Of a stretch of 64,000 bases of DNA, positions 28,218 through 37,759 are shown in pieces. The stretch is taken from NCBI RefSeq assembly GCF_008119665.1, contig NZ_CP043046.1, forward strand, positions 930,001 to 994,000, written 5' to 3'. The stretch is from Pigmentiphaga aceris. Its GTDB lineage: Bacteria > Pseudomonadota > Gammaproteobacteria > Burkholderiales > Burkholderiaceae_B. The translations under genes were made by a program, and so were the position numbers. Position 1 is the stretch's first letter, and every line of letters starts with the position of its first letter. The notes below the pieces were generated by a model. That model was not told the origin of the DNA and made no database searches. It saw only the letters and a program-made list of their open reading frames with translations.

Positions 28218-28321
28218 TGGGGTGTCTCCTCGAAGGAATGTTGGTGTGAGCGCAGGCGCGGCCTGCGCTCGGGTACTCGGTCGTCGTTGTTTTTATTGAT
28301 CGCGCGGTACGTGTGTAGGGG

Positions 28322-29257
28322 TCAGGCGATCGGGTCGCCGGCACCGGTGCGTTCGACGATCAGGCCGTAGTGTTCCGGCCGACGGTGTTTGGCAAAGTTG
28401 AAGACGTGGTTGCGGAAGTTCTCGCACCAGGTCAGGTCGGCGCTGGCCACGATCACTTCGTCTTCTTCGCTGATGGCACGTGCGACGATTTCACCGGTGG
28501 GGGCCACGATGACCGAGCTGCCGATCATGTGATGGCCGTCTTCCGAGCCACACTTGGCGGCTGCCGCCACCCAGATCGCGTTCTGGTAGGCATTGGCCTG
28601 CAGTGAGATCAGGTGGGTGGACGTGCGCAGATGCATCGGCTCGTTCCAGTGGATGTTCCACGACGGCGTGTTGTAGCCAAGCACCACCACTTCGGCGCTT
28701 TGCAGCGCCATCACGCGGTAGGTTTCGGGCCAGCGACGGTCATTGCACAAGGCCATGCCGATCTTGGTGTTCAGCGTGTCGAACACGCGGAAGCCCAGGT
28801 CGCCCACTTCGAAGAACTTCTTTTCCAGATGCTGGAAAGGCGCTTCCGGCTTGTGGTCCGAATGGCCAGGCAGGTGGATCTTGCGGTACTTACCGATGAT
28901 CGCGCCGGTTTGATCGACCATGATCGCGGTGTTGAAACGGCGGCCTTCCGGGGTCAGCTCGGCATAACCCAGGTAGAAGCCGACGCCCAGCTTCTTGGCT
29001 TCGTCGAACAGCGGCTGCGTGGCCGGGCCAGGCATCTGCTTCTCGAAATATTTCTCGTTGGCTTCTTCGTCGCTGATCCAATAACGCGGGAAGAAGGTCG
29101 TCAGCGCCAGTTCCGGGAACACCACGAATTCGGCACCACGGCCCTTGGCTTCGCGCATCATCTCGACCAGACGTGCCACCACGGTTTCGCGCGTGTCCGC
29201 CAGGTGAACCGGGCCCATCTGCGCCACGGCCAGGCCGAGCTTGCGGGGGGTACTCAT
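28322..29257 (-). CDS. N-carbamoyl-D-amino acid amidohydrolase (nitrilase superfamily)
   Basis: This 311-residue cytoplasmic enzyme of the nitrilase superfamily should hydrolyse N-carbamoyl-D-amino acids to D-amino acid, CO2 and ammonia. The catalytic triad is E49 (FVVFPELAL), K126 (GKYRKIHLPG) and C171 (GMALCNDRRWPETYR). The CNDRRWPETYR block is characteristic of D-carbamoylases, as in Agrobacterium, rather than beta-ureidopropionases. The ATG at 29257 is preferred because GGAG lies eight bases upstream; another ATG at 29263 overlaps the hydantoinase stop. It directly follows the hydantoinase gene, so the two act in sequence. Confidence 0.9.
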   Translation of the reverse strand: MSTPRKLGLAVAQMGPVHLADTRETVVARLVEMMREAKGRGAEFVVFPELALTTFFPRYWISDEEANEKYFEKQMPGPATQPLFDEAKKLGVGFYLGYAELTPEGRRFNTAIMVDQTGAIIGKYRKIHLPGHSDHKPEAPFQHLEKKFFEVGDLGFRVFDTLNTKIGMALCNDRRWPETYRVMALQSAEVVVLGYNTPSWNIHWNEPMHLRTSTHLISLQANAYQNAIWVAAAAKCGSEDGHHMIGSSVIVAPTGEIVARAISEEDEVIVASADLTWCENFRNHVFNFAKHRRPEHYGLIVERTGAGDPIA

Positions 29258-29259
29258 GA

Positions 29260-30762
29260 TCATTGCTCCGTCTTGTCCAGGGAAAACAGCGAGCGCAGGA
29301 AGTGCGTCTCGGGGGAATGCTTGCGTTGTTCGCGCAGCGGGGCGGGCAGGCCACGGGCGATGAATTCGCCGCTGCCAGCGGCCACTTGCAAGGTGTCGCC
29401 GTCGACCACCACGCGGCCACGGCTGATGACGGTCTGCGGCCAGCCGGTCACGCTGCGGCCTTCGTAGGGGGTGTAGCCCACAGCGTCGTGCAGGCCGGCG
29501 TGGGTCACGGTGCGGGTGCACTCGGCATCCCAGATCACCAGGTCGGCGTCCGCGCCCGGGGCGATGCAACCCTTGCGCGGGTGCATGCCGTACATCTTTG
29601 CGTGGTTGGTGGAGGTCAGCGCCACGAACTCGTTCAAGCTGATGCGACCCTTCAGCACGCCTTCCGAGAACAGCAGCGGCATGCGCACTTCCAGGCCCGG
29701 CAGGCCGTTGGCGACTTGCTTGAAGGTGGTGGCGTCGCCGGCGGGAATCTTGCCGGACTCGTCGTAGCGGTAGGGCGCGTGGTCAGACGAGAACAGTTGC
29801 AGCACACCGTTCTTCAGCGCTTTCCACAGAGCTTCCTGCGAGGCTTCATCACGCGGCGGCGGGCTGCAGCAGAACTTCGCGCCTTCGGTGCCGGGCAGGT
29901 CCAGGTCTTCAGCGGTCAACAGCAGATAGTGCGGGCAGGTTTCGCCGTGCACGGATGCGCCCAGCGCCTTGGCCGAATGGATGGCTTGCGCGCCACCCAG
30001 CGTGGACACGTGCACGATCAGAATCGGCACATCCAACACCGAAGCCAATTGAATGGCGCGGTTGGTGGCTTCGTTCTCGGCTGCCGGCGCGTGGCTGGTC
30101 GCGTGGTACTTCGGCGCGGTATAGCCCTTGGCGATCAGGTGACGCGCGATCCACAGGATCACGTCGTTGTTCTCGGCGTGGATCATCGGCAGCGCGCCTT
30201 CGCGGGCTGCCACCGCAAACACATCCAGCAGCTGCGTGTCGTTCAGCTTCAGCTTGTCGTAGGTCATGAAGACCTTGAACGACGTGATGCCTTCGCGGAT
30301 CAGCTCGGGCAGATCGCGCTCGATGGTCTGTTCCGTCGGGTCCGAGATGATCAGGTGATAGCTGTAGTCGATGACCGACTTGGCAGCGGCCGACGCAGCG
30401 TAGTTGGTGGCTACCTCGCGCAGCGAATCGCCCTTGTGCTGGGCCGCAAACGGCACGATGGTGGTGTTGCCGCCAAAGGCCGCCGACACGCTGGCCGAGT
30501 GCCAGTCATCGGCGCACATCACACCCATGCTCGACAGTTGCTCGATGTGGCAGTGGCTGTCGATGCCGCCCGGGAAGACCAGCTTGCCGCCTGCGTCGAT
30601 GTCGCGGGTGCCTGCCGGCAGGTCTTGCGCAACGGTGACGATGCGGCCGTCACGAATACCGATGTCGCCGTGGAAGTCATCGGTGGCGGTGACGATGCGC
30701 GCATTGCGCACGGTCAGGTCGAAGGAGGCGTGGCTGCCGGGGGTCGAATTCGTATCGCTCAT
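29260..30762 (-). CDS. hydA: D-hydantoinase / dihydropyrimidinase
   Basis: This 500-residue cyclic amidohydrolase opens hydantoins or dihydropyrimidines to N-carbamoyl amino acids. The binuclear metal site is visible: H70 and H72 (GIDSHCHIEQ), the carboxylated lysine K163 (SFKVFMTYDK), then IHAEN, HVSTLGG and SSDHAPY. The start at 30762 is the first ATG giving the family N-terminus; an extra 25 codons upstream look non-coding. It is the promoter-proximal gene of the minus-strand operon hydA, carbamoylase, binding protein, ATPase and two permeases. The D-carbamoylase neighbour favours D-hydantoins over pyrimidines as the natural substrate. Confidence 0.93.
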   Translation of the reverse strand: MSDTNSTPGSHASFDLTVRNARIVTATDDFHGDIGIRDGRIVTVAQDLPAGTRDIDAGGKLVFPGGIDSHCHIEQLSSMGVMCADDWHSASVSAAFGGNTTIVPFAAQHKGDSLREVATNYAASAAAKSVIDYSYHLIISDPTEQTIERDLPELIREGITSFKVFMTYDKLKLNDTQLLDVFAVAAREGALPMIHAENNDVILWIARHLIAKGYTAPKYHATSHAPAAENEATNRAIQLASVLDVPILIVHVSTLGGAQAIHSAKALGASVHGETCPHYLLLTAEDLDLPGTEGAKFCCSPPPRDEASQEALWKALKNGVLQLFSSDHAPYRYDESGKIPAGDATTFKQVANGLPGLEVRMPLLFSEGVLKGRISLNEFVALTSTNHAKMYGMHPRKGCIAPGADADLVIWDAECTRTVTHAGLHDAVGYTPYEGRSVTGWPQTVISRGRVVVDGDTLQVAAGSGEFIARGLPAPLREQRKHSPETHFLRSLFSLDKTEQ

Positions 30763-31024
30763 GGGCTGTCTTCTGCAGAAGCCGGCCGGCGTGTGCGCCA
30801 GGCTGGGCAATTGAGGGGCTGGACGAAGCCTGCCCAATCACCGGCCTGCGGTAAATCTGCTGAAATTCGCGCGCACCGATTCAGTGCATGCGCTGGATGC
30901 ACGCAAGCGATTGATTCCGCTGACTAAATTTTTTGCTTGGTGGTCACATGCACCACATAGCTATGCCGCCAGGTTATGACTTGGCGACAAATGGTGATGG
31001 CAGACATAGGTGAAACCCTGTCGT

Positions 31025-31060
31025 GAAAATGCCTCAAGCCGCGTGAGCGGCTTGAGGCAT
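31025..31060 (-). terminator. Intrinsic terminator downstream of proB
   Basis: ATGCCTCAAGCCGC pairs perfectly with its complement across GTGA, a 14-bp stem; on the minus strand it is followed by TTTTC. It lies about 270 bases after the proB stop, beyond the 14-bp array. Confidence 0.7.
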
Positions 31061-31191
31061 TGAGGGGTATAGCGGGGGATGTGCCGCGCGAGTGCGCGGG
31101 CAGGGGGGCAGATTAGGTCGAGCGAGAGGGGCGTGGAGTCAGGCGGCGTGAATACTGGCGTGTGGGATGTCACGCCGGCATTCAGGTTGGT

Positions 31192-31287
31192 CGATTCACG
31201 TTTCGATCTACGTGTTTTGATCCAAACTTTGCGATCCGAGCGTTTCGATCCGAGCGTTTCGATCCAAGCATTTCGACCCAAGCTTGG
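31192..31287. repeat. 14-bp tandem array downstream of proB
   Basis: Six consecutive units of exactly 14 bp start at 31204 (consensus CGATCCGAGCGTTT; units 3 and 4 identical), preceded by a 12-bp partial unit. The last unit diverges to CGACCCAAGCTTGG. No spacers separate the units. Confidence 0.88.
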
Positions 31288-31326
31288 CCCATGCATAGCG
31301 GGCCAAGCCTGCCGAATCGATACCGG

Positions 31327-32451
31327 TCAAAGAATGACCAGATTGTCCCGATGCATCAATTCCGCTTCGTCCATGCTGCCCAGAATGTCGGCAATCTGGG
31401 TAGACGGTTTGCCCAGAATGCGGCGCGATTCCGAGGACGAATAATTGATCAGGCCACGGGCTAATTCACGACCGCTAGCGTCTTGGCAGGCCACCACGTC
31501 ACCGCGTTCGAAGTCGCCGCTGACGGCGGTCACGCCAATTGGCAGCAGACTTTTGCCGTCTTGCGTCAGCGCGCGCACCGCCCCTGCATCCAGCGTGACC
31601 CGGCCACGCAGTTGCAGGTGGTCGGCCAGCCATTGCTTGCGCGCAGGCAGGCGAGCGATCGGCGCACGCAGTTCGGTGCCGATGCAGATGCCTTGCGCCA
31701 GACGCGTCAGCACATCGGGTTCGCGGCCCGATGCAATCACGGTATGGGTGCCGCTGCCGGCTGCGCGACGCGCTGCCAGTACCTTGGTAAGCATGCCGCC
31801 ACGGCCGATGGAACTGCCTGCGCCACCCGCCATGCCTTCCAGCAAAGGGTCGCCCGCATTGGCATGCGAGATGAATTCAGCGTCGGGATTCTTGCGCGGA
31901 TCGGCCGAGTACAGGCCGCTCTGGTCGGTCAGGATGACCAGCGCGTCGGCATCGATCAGGTTGGCCACCAGTGCGCCAAGCGTGTCGTTGTCGCCGAACT
32001 TGATCTCATCGGTAACGACGGTGTCGTTCTCGTTGATGATCGGCACCACGCCCAGACGCAGCAACATGAACAGCGCGGAACGCGCGTTCAGATAACGCTG
32101 GCGGTCGGCCAGGTCGGCGTGGGTCAGCAACACCTGCGCGGTGCGCAGCTGGTGTTCGGTGAAGCAGGTTTCATACGCCTGCACCAAACCCATCTGCCCC
32201 ACGGCGGCAGCCGCCTGCAAGGAATGGATGTCGGTGGGGCGCTTGTTCCAGCCCAGGCGCAGCATGCCTTCGGCAATCGCACCGCTGGACACCAGCACCA
32301 CTTCCTTGTCCAGCGCACGCAAGGACGCGATCTGGGTGGCCCAGCGGGCCAGGGCGACGCGGTCCAGGCCGCGTCCTTCGTCAGTGACCAGTGACGAACC
32401 TACCTTGACCACCAGGCGGCGGGCATCGGCAATTACGGATACGGCATTCAT
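31327..32451 (-). CDS. proB: Glutamate 5-kinase
   Basis: ProB phosphorylates glutamate in the first step of proline synthesis and is feedback-inhibited by proline. The start at 32451 gives 374 residues. The amino-acid-kinase domain shows [45 protein letters not shown] and [14 protein letters not shown]-terminal PUA domain (about 280-374) is present, as in full-length ProB. It follows obgE by 52 bp on the same strand, the usual betaproteobacterial order rplU-rpmA-obgE-proB. Confidence 0.96.
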   Translation of the reverse strand: MNAVSVIADARRLVVKVGSSLVTDEGRGLDRVALARWATQIASLRALDKEVVLVSSGAIAEGMLRLGWNKRPTDIHSLQAAAAVGQMGLVQAYETCFTEHQLRTAQVLLTHADLADRQRYLNARSALFMLLRLGVVPIINENDTVVTDEIKFGDNDTLGALVANLIDADALVILTDQSGLYSADPRKNPDAEFISHANAGDPLLEGMAGGAGSSIGRGGMLTKVLAARRAAGSGTHTVIASGREPDVLTRLAQGICIGTELRAPIARLPARKQWLADHLQLRGRVTLDAGAVRALTQDGKSLLPIGVTAVSGDFERGDVVACQDASGRELARGLINYSSSESRRILGKPSTQIADILGSMDEAELMHRDNLVIL

Positions 32452-32503
32452 GGGAGTTGGGTGCTCGCCTTGTTGAGTGCTCAGCGGGTTTGATGGGTCC
32501 TGC

Positions 32504-33820
<1,317 letters not shown>

Positions 33821-33822
33821 TC

Positions 33823-33860
33823 AGGAAATCCAGGGTGCCGGGCACCACGAGGGATTTCCT
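33823..33860. repeat. Composite two-storey hairpin between rpmA and obgE
   Basis: AGGAAATCC (33823-33831) pairs with GGATTTCCT (33852-33860); inside, GGTGCC (33834-33839) pairs with GGCACC (33841-33846). The result is a long stem with an asymmetric internal loop, about 40 bases after the rpmA stop and just before the terminator in the direction of transcription. It has no T-run of its own and may be an RNA processing or stabilising element. Confidence 0.6.
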
Positions 33861-33899
33861 GTCAGCGAACCAGACCGAGGCCTGGTGCGCCGTGGCAAA

Positions 33900-34166
33900 T
33901 TACTCTGCCGTGAACGGGACGATCGAGACGTACTGCTTGTGCAGCGCGCCTTTGAAGCCGAACTGAACCGTGCCGTCCGTCAGGGCGAACAAGGTGTGAT
34001 CCTTGCCGATGCCGACGTTCGTGCCCGGGTGGAAACGAGTACCGCGCTGACGCACGATGATCGAACCAGCGGGGATCAGTTCACCACCGTAGGCTTTGAC
34101 GCCCAGGCGCTTTGATTCTGAGTCGCGGCCGTTCCGTGTTGAACCGCCGCCCTTTTTCTGTGCCAT
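33900..34166 (-). CDS. rpmA: Ribosomal protein L27
   Basis: This 88-residue 50S protein has its N-terminal tail reaching the peptidyl-transferase centre. It begins [19 protein letters not shown] and contains [20 protein letters not shown] and [17 protein letters not shown], all typical L27 sequence. There is no extra N-terminal cleavage peptide of the kind found in Firmicutes. It follows rplU by 94 bp, a space that begins with a GGCTTAAGACCAGGC motif. Confidence 0.98.
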   Translation of the reverse strand: MAQKKGGGSTRNGRDSESKRLGVKAYGGELIPAGSIIVRQRGTRFHPGTNVGIGKDHTLFALTDGTVQFGFKGALHKQYVSIVPFTAE

Positions 34167-34242
34167 TTTTTATTCCTTGCCTGTCAGACAGGCCGTGATG
34201 CCGGTTTCAGTCCAGTTTTTGCTGGGCGTTAGCGCAGCATTT

Positions 34243-34257
34243 GCCTGGTCTTAAGCC
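34243..34257 (-). repeat. GGCTTAAGACCRGGC motif, copy between rplU and rpmA
   Basis: On the minus strand GGCTTAAGACCAGGC begins four bases after the rplU stop. It is identical over 15 bases to the copy at 42800-42814 and differs by one base from 55574-55588. Confidence 0.7.
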
Positions 34258-34260
34258 GAA

Positions 34261-34575
34261 TTAGGCCGGGATGACGTCGATGACGATTTGGGTATAGTTT
34301 TGGCGATGGCCTTGACGCTTTTGGTAGTGCTTGCGACGACGCATCTTGAAAATCTTTACCTTGTCATGACGACCATGAGCAAGCACCGTAGCCTTGACCA
34401 CTGCGCCAGCAATGAACGGCGAGCCGATGCGCAGTGCATCACCTTCACCAATTGCCAACACCTGATCCAGCTCAATCACTTGCCCAACGTCTGCCGGTAT
34501 CTGTTCGATTTTAAGTTTTTCGCCGGTGGCAACACGATACTGCTTGCCGCCGGTTTTTATGACCGCGTAGGACAT
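34261..34575 (-). CDS. rplU: Ribosomal protein L21
   Basis: This 104-residue 50S protein begins [20 protein letters not shown] and ends [10 protein letters not shown], with [20 protein letters not shown] in the RNA-binding region. It is the first gene of the rplU-rpmA-obgE-proB run and is divergent from ispB, the usual arrangement. A clear promoter lies about 50 bases upstream. Confidence 0.98.
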   Translation of the reverse strand: MSYAVIKTGGKQYRVATGEKLKIEQIPADVGQVIELDQVLAIGEGDALRIGSPFIAGAVVKATVLAHGRHDKVKIFKMRRRKHYQKRQGHRQNYTQIVIDVIPA

Positions 34576-34624
34576 GGGGATGAAACCTCGAGTAGATTAT
34601 GCTCTTGAGAGAGCACAACCCATG

Positions 34625-34654
34625 ATTCTAGCGGGGTGTTGTCCCGCTGGTCAA
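34625..34654 (-). promoter_or_regulatory. Sigma-70-type promoter of rplU
   Basis: On the minus strand TTGACC (34654-34649) and TAGAAT (34630-34625) are separated by 18 bp. The start point would be near 34618, giving a 40-base leader before rplU. Confidence 0.6.
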
Positions 34655-34794
34655 ATCCTGCTACGACAAACGGCGCGACCCGTATAATCTCCGCCACAGC
34701 TTTGCCCCTGCTGTCTCGTGCTGGCCCCGTGCCGCTTCATCGCACGCGTACCGTTGGGGCGATTCCTCTCAGCACAGCCAGTCGCGGATCCATC

Positions 34795-35760
34795 TTGAGC
34801 CTGCCCAATCTGCTAGCCCCCATTGCCGAAGACATGAACGCGCTGGATCGCGTGATTCGTACCCGGCTCGATTCCGACGTCCCCCTGATCCGCACGGTGG
34901 GCGAGTACATCATTGGCGGTGGCGGAAAGCGGATGCGACCTGCCTTGTTGCTGCTGGTGGCGCGTGCGCTCGGCTACGCCGGCACGCATCACCACTTGCT
35001 GGCAGCGGTGGTGGAATTCATCCATACCTCTACCTTGCTGCACGACGACGTGGTGGACGAATCCAGTCTGCGTCGCGGTCGCGGCACGGCCAACGCCGTG
35101 TTCGGCAACGCAGCCAGCGTGCTGGTCGGCGACTTCCTGTATTCGCGTGCCTTCCAGATGATGGTCGAAACCGACTCGCTGTCGGTCATGCGCATCCTGG
35201 CCGATGCCACCAACGTGATCGCCGAAGGCGAGGTCTTGCAGCTGTTGAACGTGCACGACCCGGACGTGACCGAGGAACGTTACTTCCAAGTGGTGCGCTA
35301 CAAGACGGGCAAGCTCTTTGAGGCGTCTGCGCAATTGGGTGCGGTGCTGGCGAATGTGGGTGCTGAACAAGAAGCGGCTGCCGCCGAATACGGCCGTCGC
35401 GTGGGTACTGCCTTCCAGCTTATCGATGACGCGCTGGACTACAGTGGCGACGCTGAAGCACTGGGCAAGAACGTGGGCGACGATCTGCGCGAAGGCAAAC
35501 CGACCTTGCCGCTGATCCGTGTGTTGCAAGTGGGCAGCCCGGCGCAGCAGGCGCTGATTCGCAATGCCATCGAAACCGGCGAAGCTGATTTTGCTGCCGT
35601 GGCCGCCGCGATTCGCGATACGGATGCCTTGCAATACACCCGCGCAGCGGCGGTAGCCGAGGCAGACGCCGCCCAAAAAGCCGTGTCCGGCTTCCCCGTT
35701 TCCGAGTTTTCGAAATCTCTGATAGAATTCTGCGCTTTCGCGGTAACAAGAGACCGCTGA
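34795..35760 (+). CDS. ispB: Octaprenyl diphosphate synthase
   Basis: IspB makes the polyprenyl diphosphate side chain of ubiquinone. The first aspartate-rich motif is in LLHDDVVDESSLRRG and the second in FQLIDDALDY, with GGGGKRMRPALLLL in between as in all trans-prenyltransferases. A TTG start at 34795 (LSLPNLLAPIAEDM) gives 321 residues, matching the family; the reading from 34636 would add 53 residues that do not look like this family. The TTG lacks a strong Shine-Dalgarno sequence. A TATAAT at 34683 may be its -10 element. tRNA-Pro follows about 250 bp downstream. Confidence 0.93.
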   Translation: MSLPNLLAPIAEDMNALDRVIRTRLDSDVPLIRTVGEYIIGGGGKRMRPALLLLVARALGYAGTHHHLLAAVVEFIHTSTLLHDDVVDESSLRRGRGTANAVFGNAASVLVGDFLYSRAFQMMVETDSLSVMRILADATNVIAEGEVLQLLNVHDPDVTEERYFQVVRYKTGKLFEASAQLGAVLANVGAEQEAAAAEYGRRVGTAFQLIDDALDYSGDAEALGKNVGDDLREGKPTLPLIRVLQVGSPAQQALIRNAIETGEADFAAVAAAIRDTDALQYTRAAAVAEADAAQKAVSGFPVSEFSKSLIEFCAFAVTRDR

Positions 35761-35764
35761 TTGA

Positions 35765-35774
35765 GCTTAAGACC
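35765..35774 (+). repeat. Partial GGCTTAAGACC motif after ispB
   Basis: GCTTAAGACC occurs five bases after the ispB stop, matching ten bases of the motif found near rplM, rpmA and glyA, but the flanking GGC is missing. Confidence 0.4.
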
Positions 35775-36014
35775 ATTCTATTTGCCGAGCTTCTTCTGGA
35801 AGTTGGTGGTGGAAAAGTTGAGAGCTCAGGGGTTGGGCGGTGAAGTTCGAAAAACAAATCGAAATTCATTTGGCTCAGTCACCAAATCGGTCCTGAAACT
35901 GTGAGAGAATTCCCGCTCTGCGAAATTGCCTGAATAAATACGCGGGCCAAGGAGAAATCCTTAGCTGCCATTTAGCCAGGATATTCCGATGCAGAGAGCA
36001 AGACAGTAGTAATT

Positions 36015-36091
<77 letters not shown>

Positions 36092-36159
36092 ATTCGTTGG
36101 TCAGATCGCGTAGTTGTTCATACGCTGGTCAGATGCCCTTGTACCGACAAGAGCGACAG

Positions 36160-36190
36160 AAAGCACCGCATAACATGCGGTGCTTTTTTG
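36160..36190 (+). terminator. Intrinsic terminator after tRNA-Pro
   Basis: AAAGCACCGCAT and ATGCGGTGCTTT form a perfect 12-bp stem around AAC, followed by a run of T. Confidence 0.92.
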
Positions 36191-36735
36191 TTTTGGGCGA
36201 CGGTTTTTTGGGGGTGCTGATTCAAGATCATGTCCCTGACGTCGCTGTGATGAAGGTTGGCTGAATGTTCTTTCAGTCCCATGAGCGCTTTGCGTGGTGC
36301 TCGCCGGTTTCAATCGTCGTTGCGATTGCGAAGCCACAGATTTGAATCGCCCTCCAGGCTTGCTTACGCCGGACTGCGTTGTGGCGGGGATCAGGGCCGG
36401 CGACGTGAATGCCCTGGTGCAGCCGATTCTGATTACCGTCCTCGGCTCTAGCCTCGGGCGCGCTCCTGCCTCTGCGCTCAGCTCCCCGCCTCTTGGTTTT
36501 GTCTTGATTCTGGTCTTGCTTTAGTCCTTGCTACAGCCATGGCACTGTCATGCTCACGGTCAGGTCACAGGCACATTCCAGGCACAGGTACGGCGACAGC
36601 AACGGTCTCCGCTACAGCAGTTGACGATCCTTGCGTGCCCGTTCAGGCGTTCCACTCGACCGCAATTTTCTTGCTCGCAGCATGCTGCAAAGCCCGTCTG
36701 TGTATGTTGCGGAGCCTGCATCATCTGTTGGGAAA

Positions 36736-36810
36736 AAATAGATGATGTTCGACTTTTATTTATTAAATGTTGGTTGTCATCTATTATTCCTGCTTCGATC
36801 ATCGAAGCAG
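36736..36810. promoter_or_regulatory. Candidate TetR operators, one overlapping the ribosome-binding site
   Basis: CCTGCTTCGAT-C-ATCGAAGCAGG at 36788-36810 is a perfect 23-bp palindrome whose right end is part of the AGGAG ribosome-binding site of tetR. A second pair, AATAGATGA (36736-36744) and TCATCTATT (36776-36784), lies 40 bp apart just upstream. Both suit autoregulation by the TetR protein encoded immediately downstream; the palindrome could also fold in the mRNA and hide the ribosome-binding site. Confidence 0.6.
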
Positions 36811-36818
36811 GAGCCAAC

Positions 36819-37406
36819 ATGCCCCGCGTATCCAAAGTCCAGGCCGCCCAGAATCGGGACACCATCCTCGACGCGTCCGCACGGCTGTTCCGTGAGCGCG
36901 GGATCGGCGGCGTCAGTGTGGCGGACCTGATGGCCGACGCCGGTCTGACGCACGGCGGCTTCTATGGTCACTTCGCGTCCAAGGAAGCCTTGGCTGCCGA
37001 GGCCTGCGCCCGTGCGTTTTCTCAAAGCGCCGAGCGACGTCACGCCCGCATCGAGGCCTTGCCGGCACACACCGATGTGCCCAGCGCGTATGCCGCCATG
37101 TTTCTGGCCGAGAAAAACGTCTGTGTGCCCGGCGAAGGTTGCCCCGCTGTTGGCCTGGCCAGCGACATCGCACGGCTGCCCAGCGATGCGCCTGCGCGTA
37201 ATGCCTATGCCGAGGGCGTCGAGGGCATGTTGCAAGACCTGATGGCGATGGACCCCAAGGCAAGCCGTGACGACATGCTGCTTCGTCTGGTCACGCTTGT
37301 CGGTACGCTCACGCTGGCACGCGCGACCGTCGGTCAGCCGATTTCCGACGAGTTGCTTGCCGCCGTGCGCAAAGCGCTGGCTACACCGCCTGATGCGAGT
37401 GGGTGA
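36819..37406 (+). CDS. TetR-family transcriptional regulator
   Basis: This 195-residue regulator starts at the ATG at 36819 with AGGAG upstream; a frame extending 97 codons further has no support. The N-terminal HTH is TILDASARLFRERGIGGVSV then DAGLTHGGFYGHFASKEALA, of the kind that often controls efflux or detoxification genes. The C-terminal ligand domain is short, with VCVPGEGCPAVGL containing two cysteines nine residues apart in the mature fold. It precedes an MFS transporter on the same strand, 353 bp away with a 14-bp array between, and probably regulates itself and perhaps that transporter. Confidence 0.9.
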   Translation: MPRVSKVQAAQNRDTILDASARLFRERGIGGVSVADLMADAGLTHGGFYGHFASKEALAAEACARAFSQSAERRHARIEALPAHTDVPSAYAAMFLAEKNVCVPGEGCPAVGLASDIARLPSDAPARNAYAEGVEGMLQDLMAMDPKASRDDMLLRLVTLVGTLTLARATVGQPISDELLAAVRKALATPPDASG

Positions 37407-37759
37407 GGTGGGTCTGGGCTGATGAGTCAGCAGCTGAGGGCTTGTGTGCGAATAGCCAGCGGCGATATGTCAGTGCCAGAAGTTCAGTGCCAGAAGTTCA
37501 GCGGCGAAAGGTCAGTGGCTAAAAGTCAGTGGCTAAAAGTCAGTGGCTAAAAGTCAGTGGCGAAAAAGCCAGTGACCAGAGTCAGTGACCAAGATCAGCA
37601 GCTAAGGGTCAGTCACCGAACGTCAGCAGATAGCACCAGCCGCCGCGTGTCAGGCGACTGCATAAGCACGTGTCATGCGGCTTCCGGCATGGCGCTTCCA
37701 ACCTTCCCGGCGCATGTCGATGCGCCTTGCTCATCACCATCCAGCGGAACCCTCCCATC
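37407..37759. other. Intergenic region between tetR and the MFS gene
   Basis: Almost the whole 353-bp space is the 14-bp tandem array; the remaining 110 bp before the transporter start (37650-37759) shows no recognised promoter or operator. No copy of the tetR palindrome is present here. Confidence 0.5.
37427..37649. repeat. Degenerate 14-bp tandem array between tetR and the MFS gene
   Basis: About fifteen units fill this space. Clear ones include two copies of TCAGTGCCAGAAGT, TCAGCGGCGAAAGG and three identical TCAGTGGCTAAAAG (from 37512). Most are 14 bp; four are 13 or 15 bp. TCAG begins nearly every unit. It is the longest of the arrays in the window. Confidence 0.88.

Larger units (their letters stand above)
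30763..31326. other. Intergenic region between proB and the hydantoinase gene
   Basis: This 564-bp region holds the proB terminator hairpin (31029-31060), a 14-bp tandem array (31192-31287) and, nearer the hydantoinase, a small hairpin GTGGT-N7-ACCAC (30940-30956) that could be part of the operon promoter or a regulator site. No gene was recognised in it. Confidence 0.5.
36092..36818. other. Long non-coding stretch between tRNA-Pro and tetR
   Basis: This 727-bp region contains the tRNA terminator (36160-36190), then about 540 bp with no recognised gene, and the palindromes in front of tetR. Short open frames (for example 36294-36524) have no start signal or recognisable product. The region may be decayed sequence, but no parent gene is identifiable. 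Confidence 0.5.

Noticed and set aside
29263..30927. 554-codon plus-strand frame
   Set aside because: It is antisense to the D-hydantoinase; no recognisable domain.
36294..36524. 76-codon frame after tRNA-Pro
   Set aside because: It has no start signal, no recognisable domain and ends in low-complexity leucine-rich sequence; treated as non-coding.
37427..37649. CRISPR array
   Set aside because: Units are contiguous 14-mers without unique spacers, far shorter than CRISPR repeats, and no cas genes are present.
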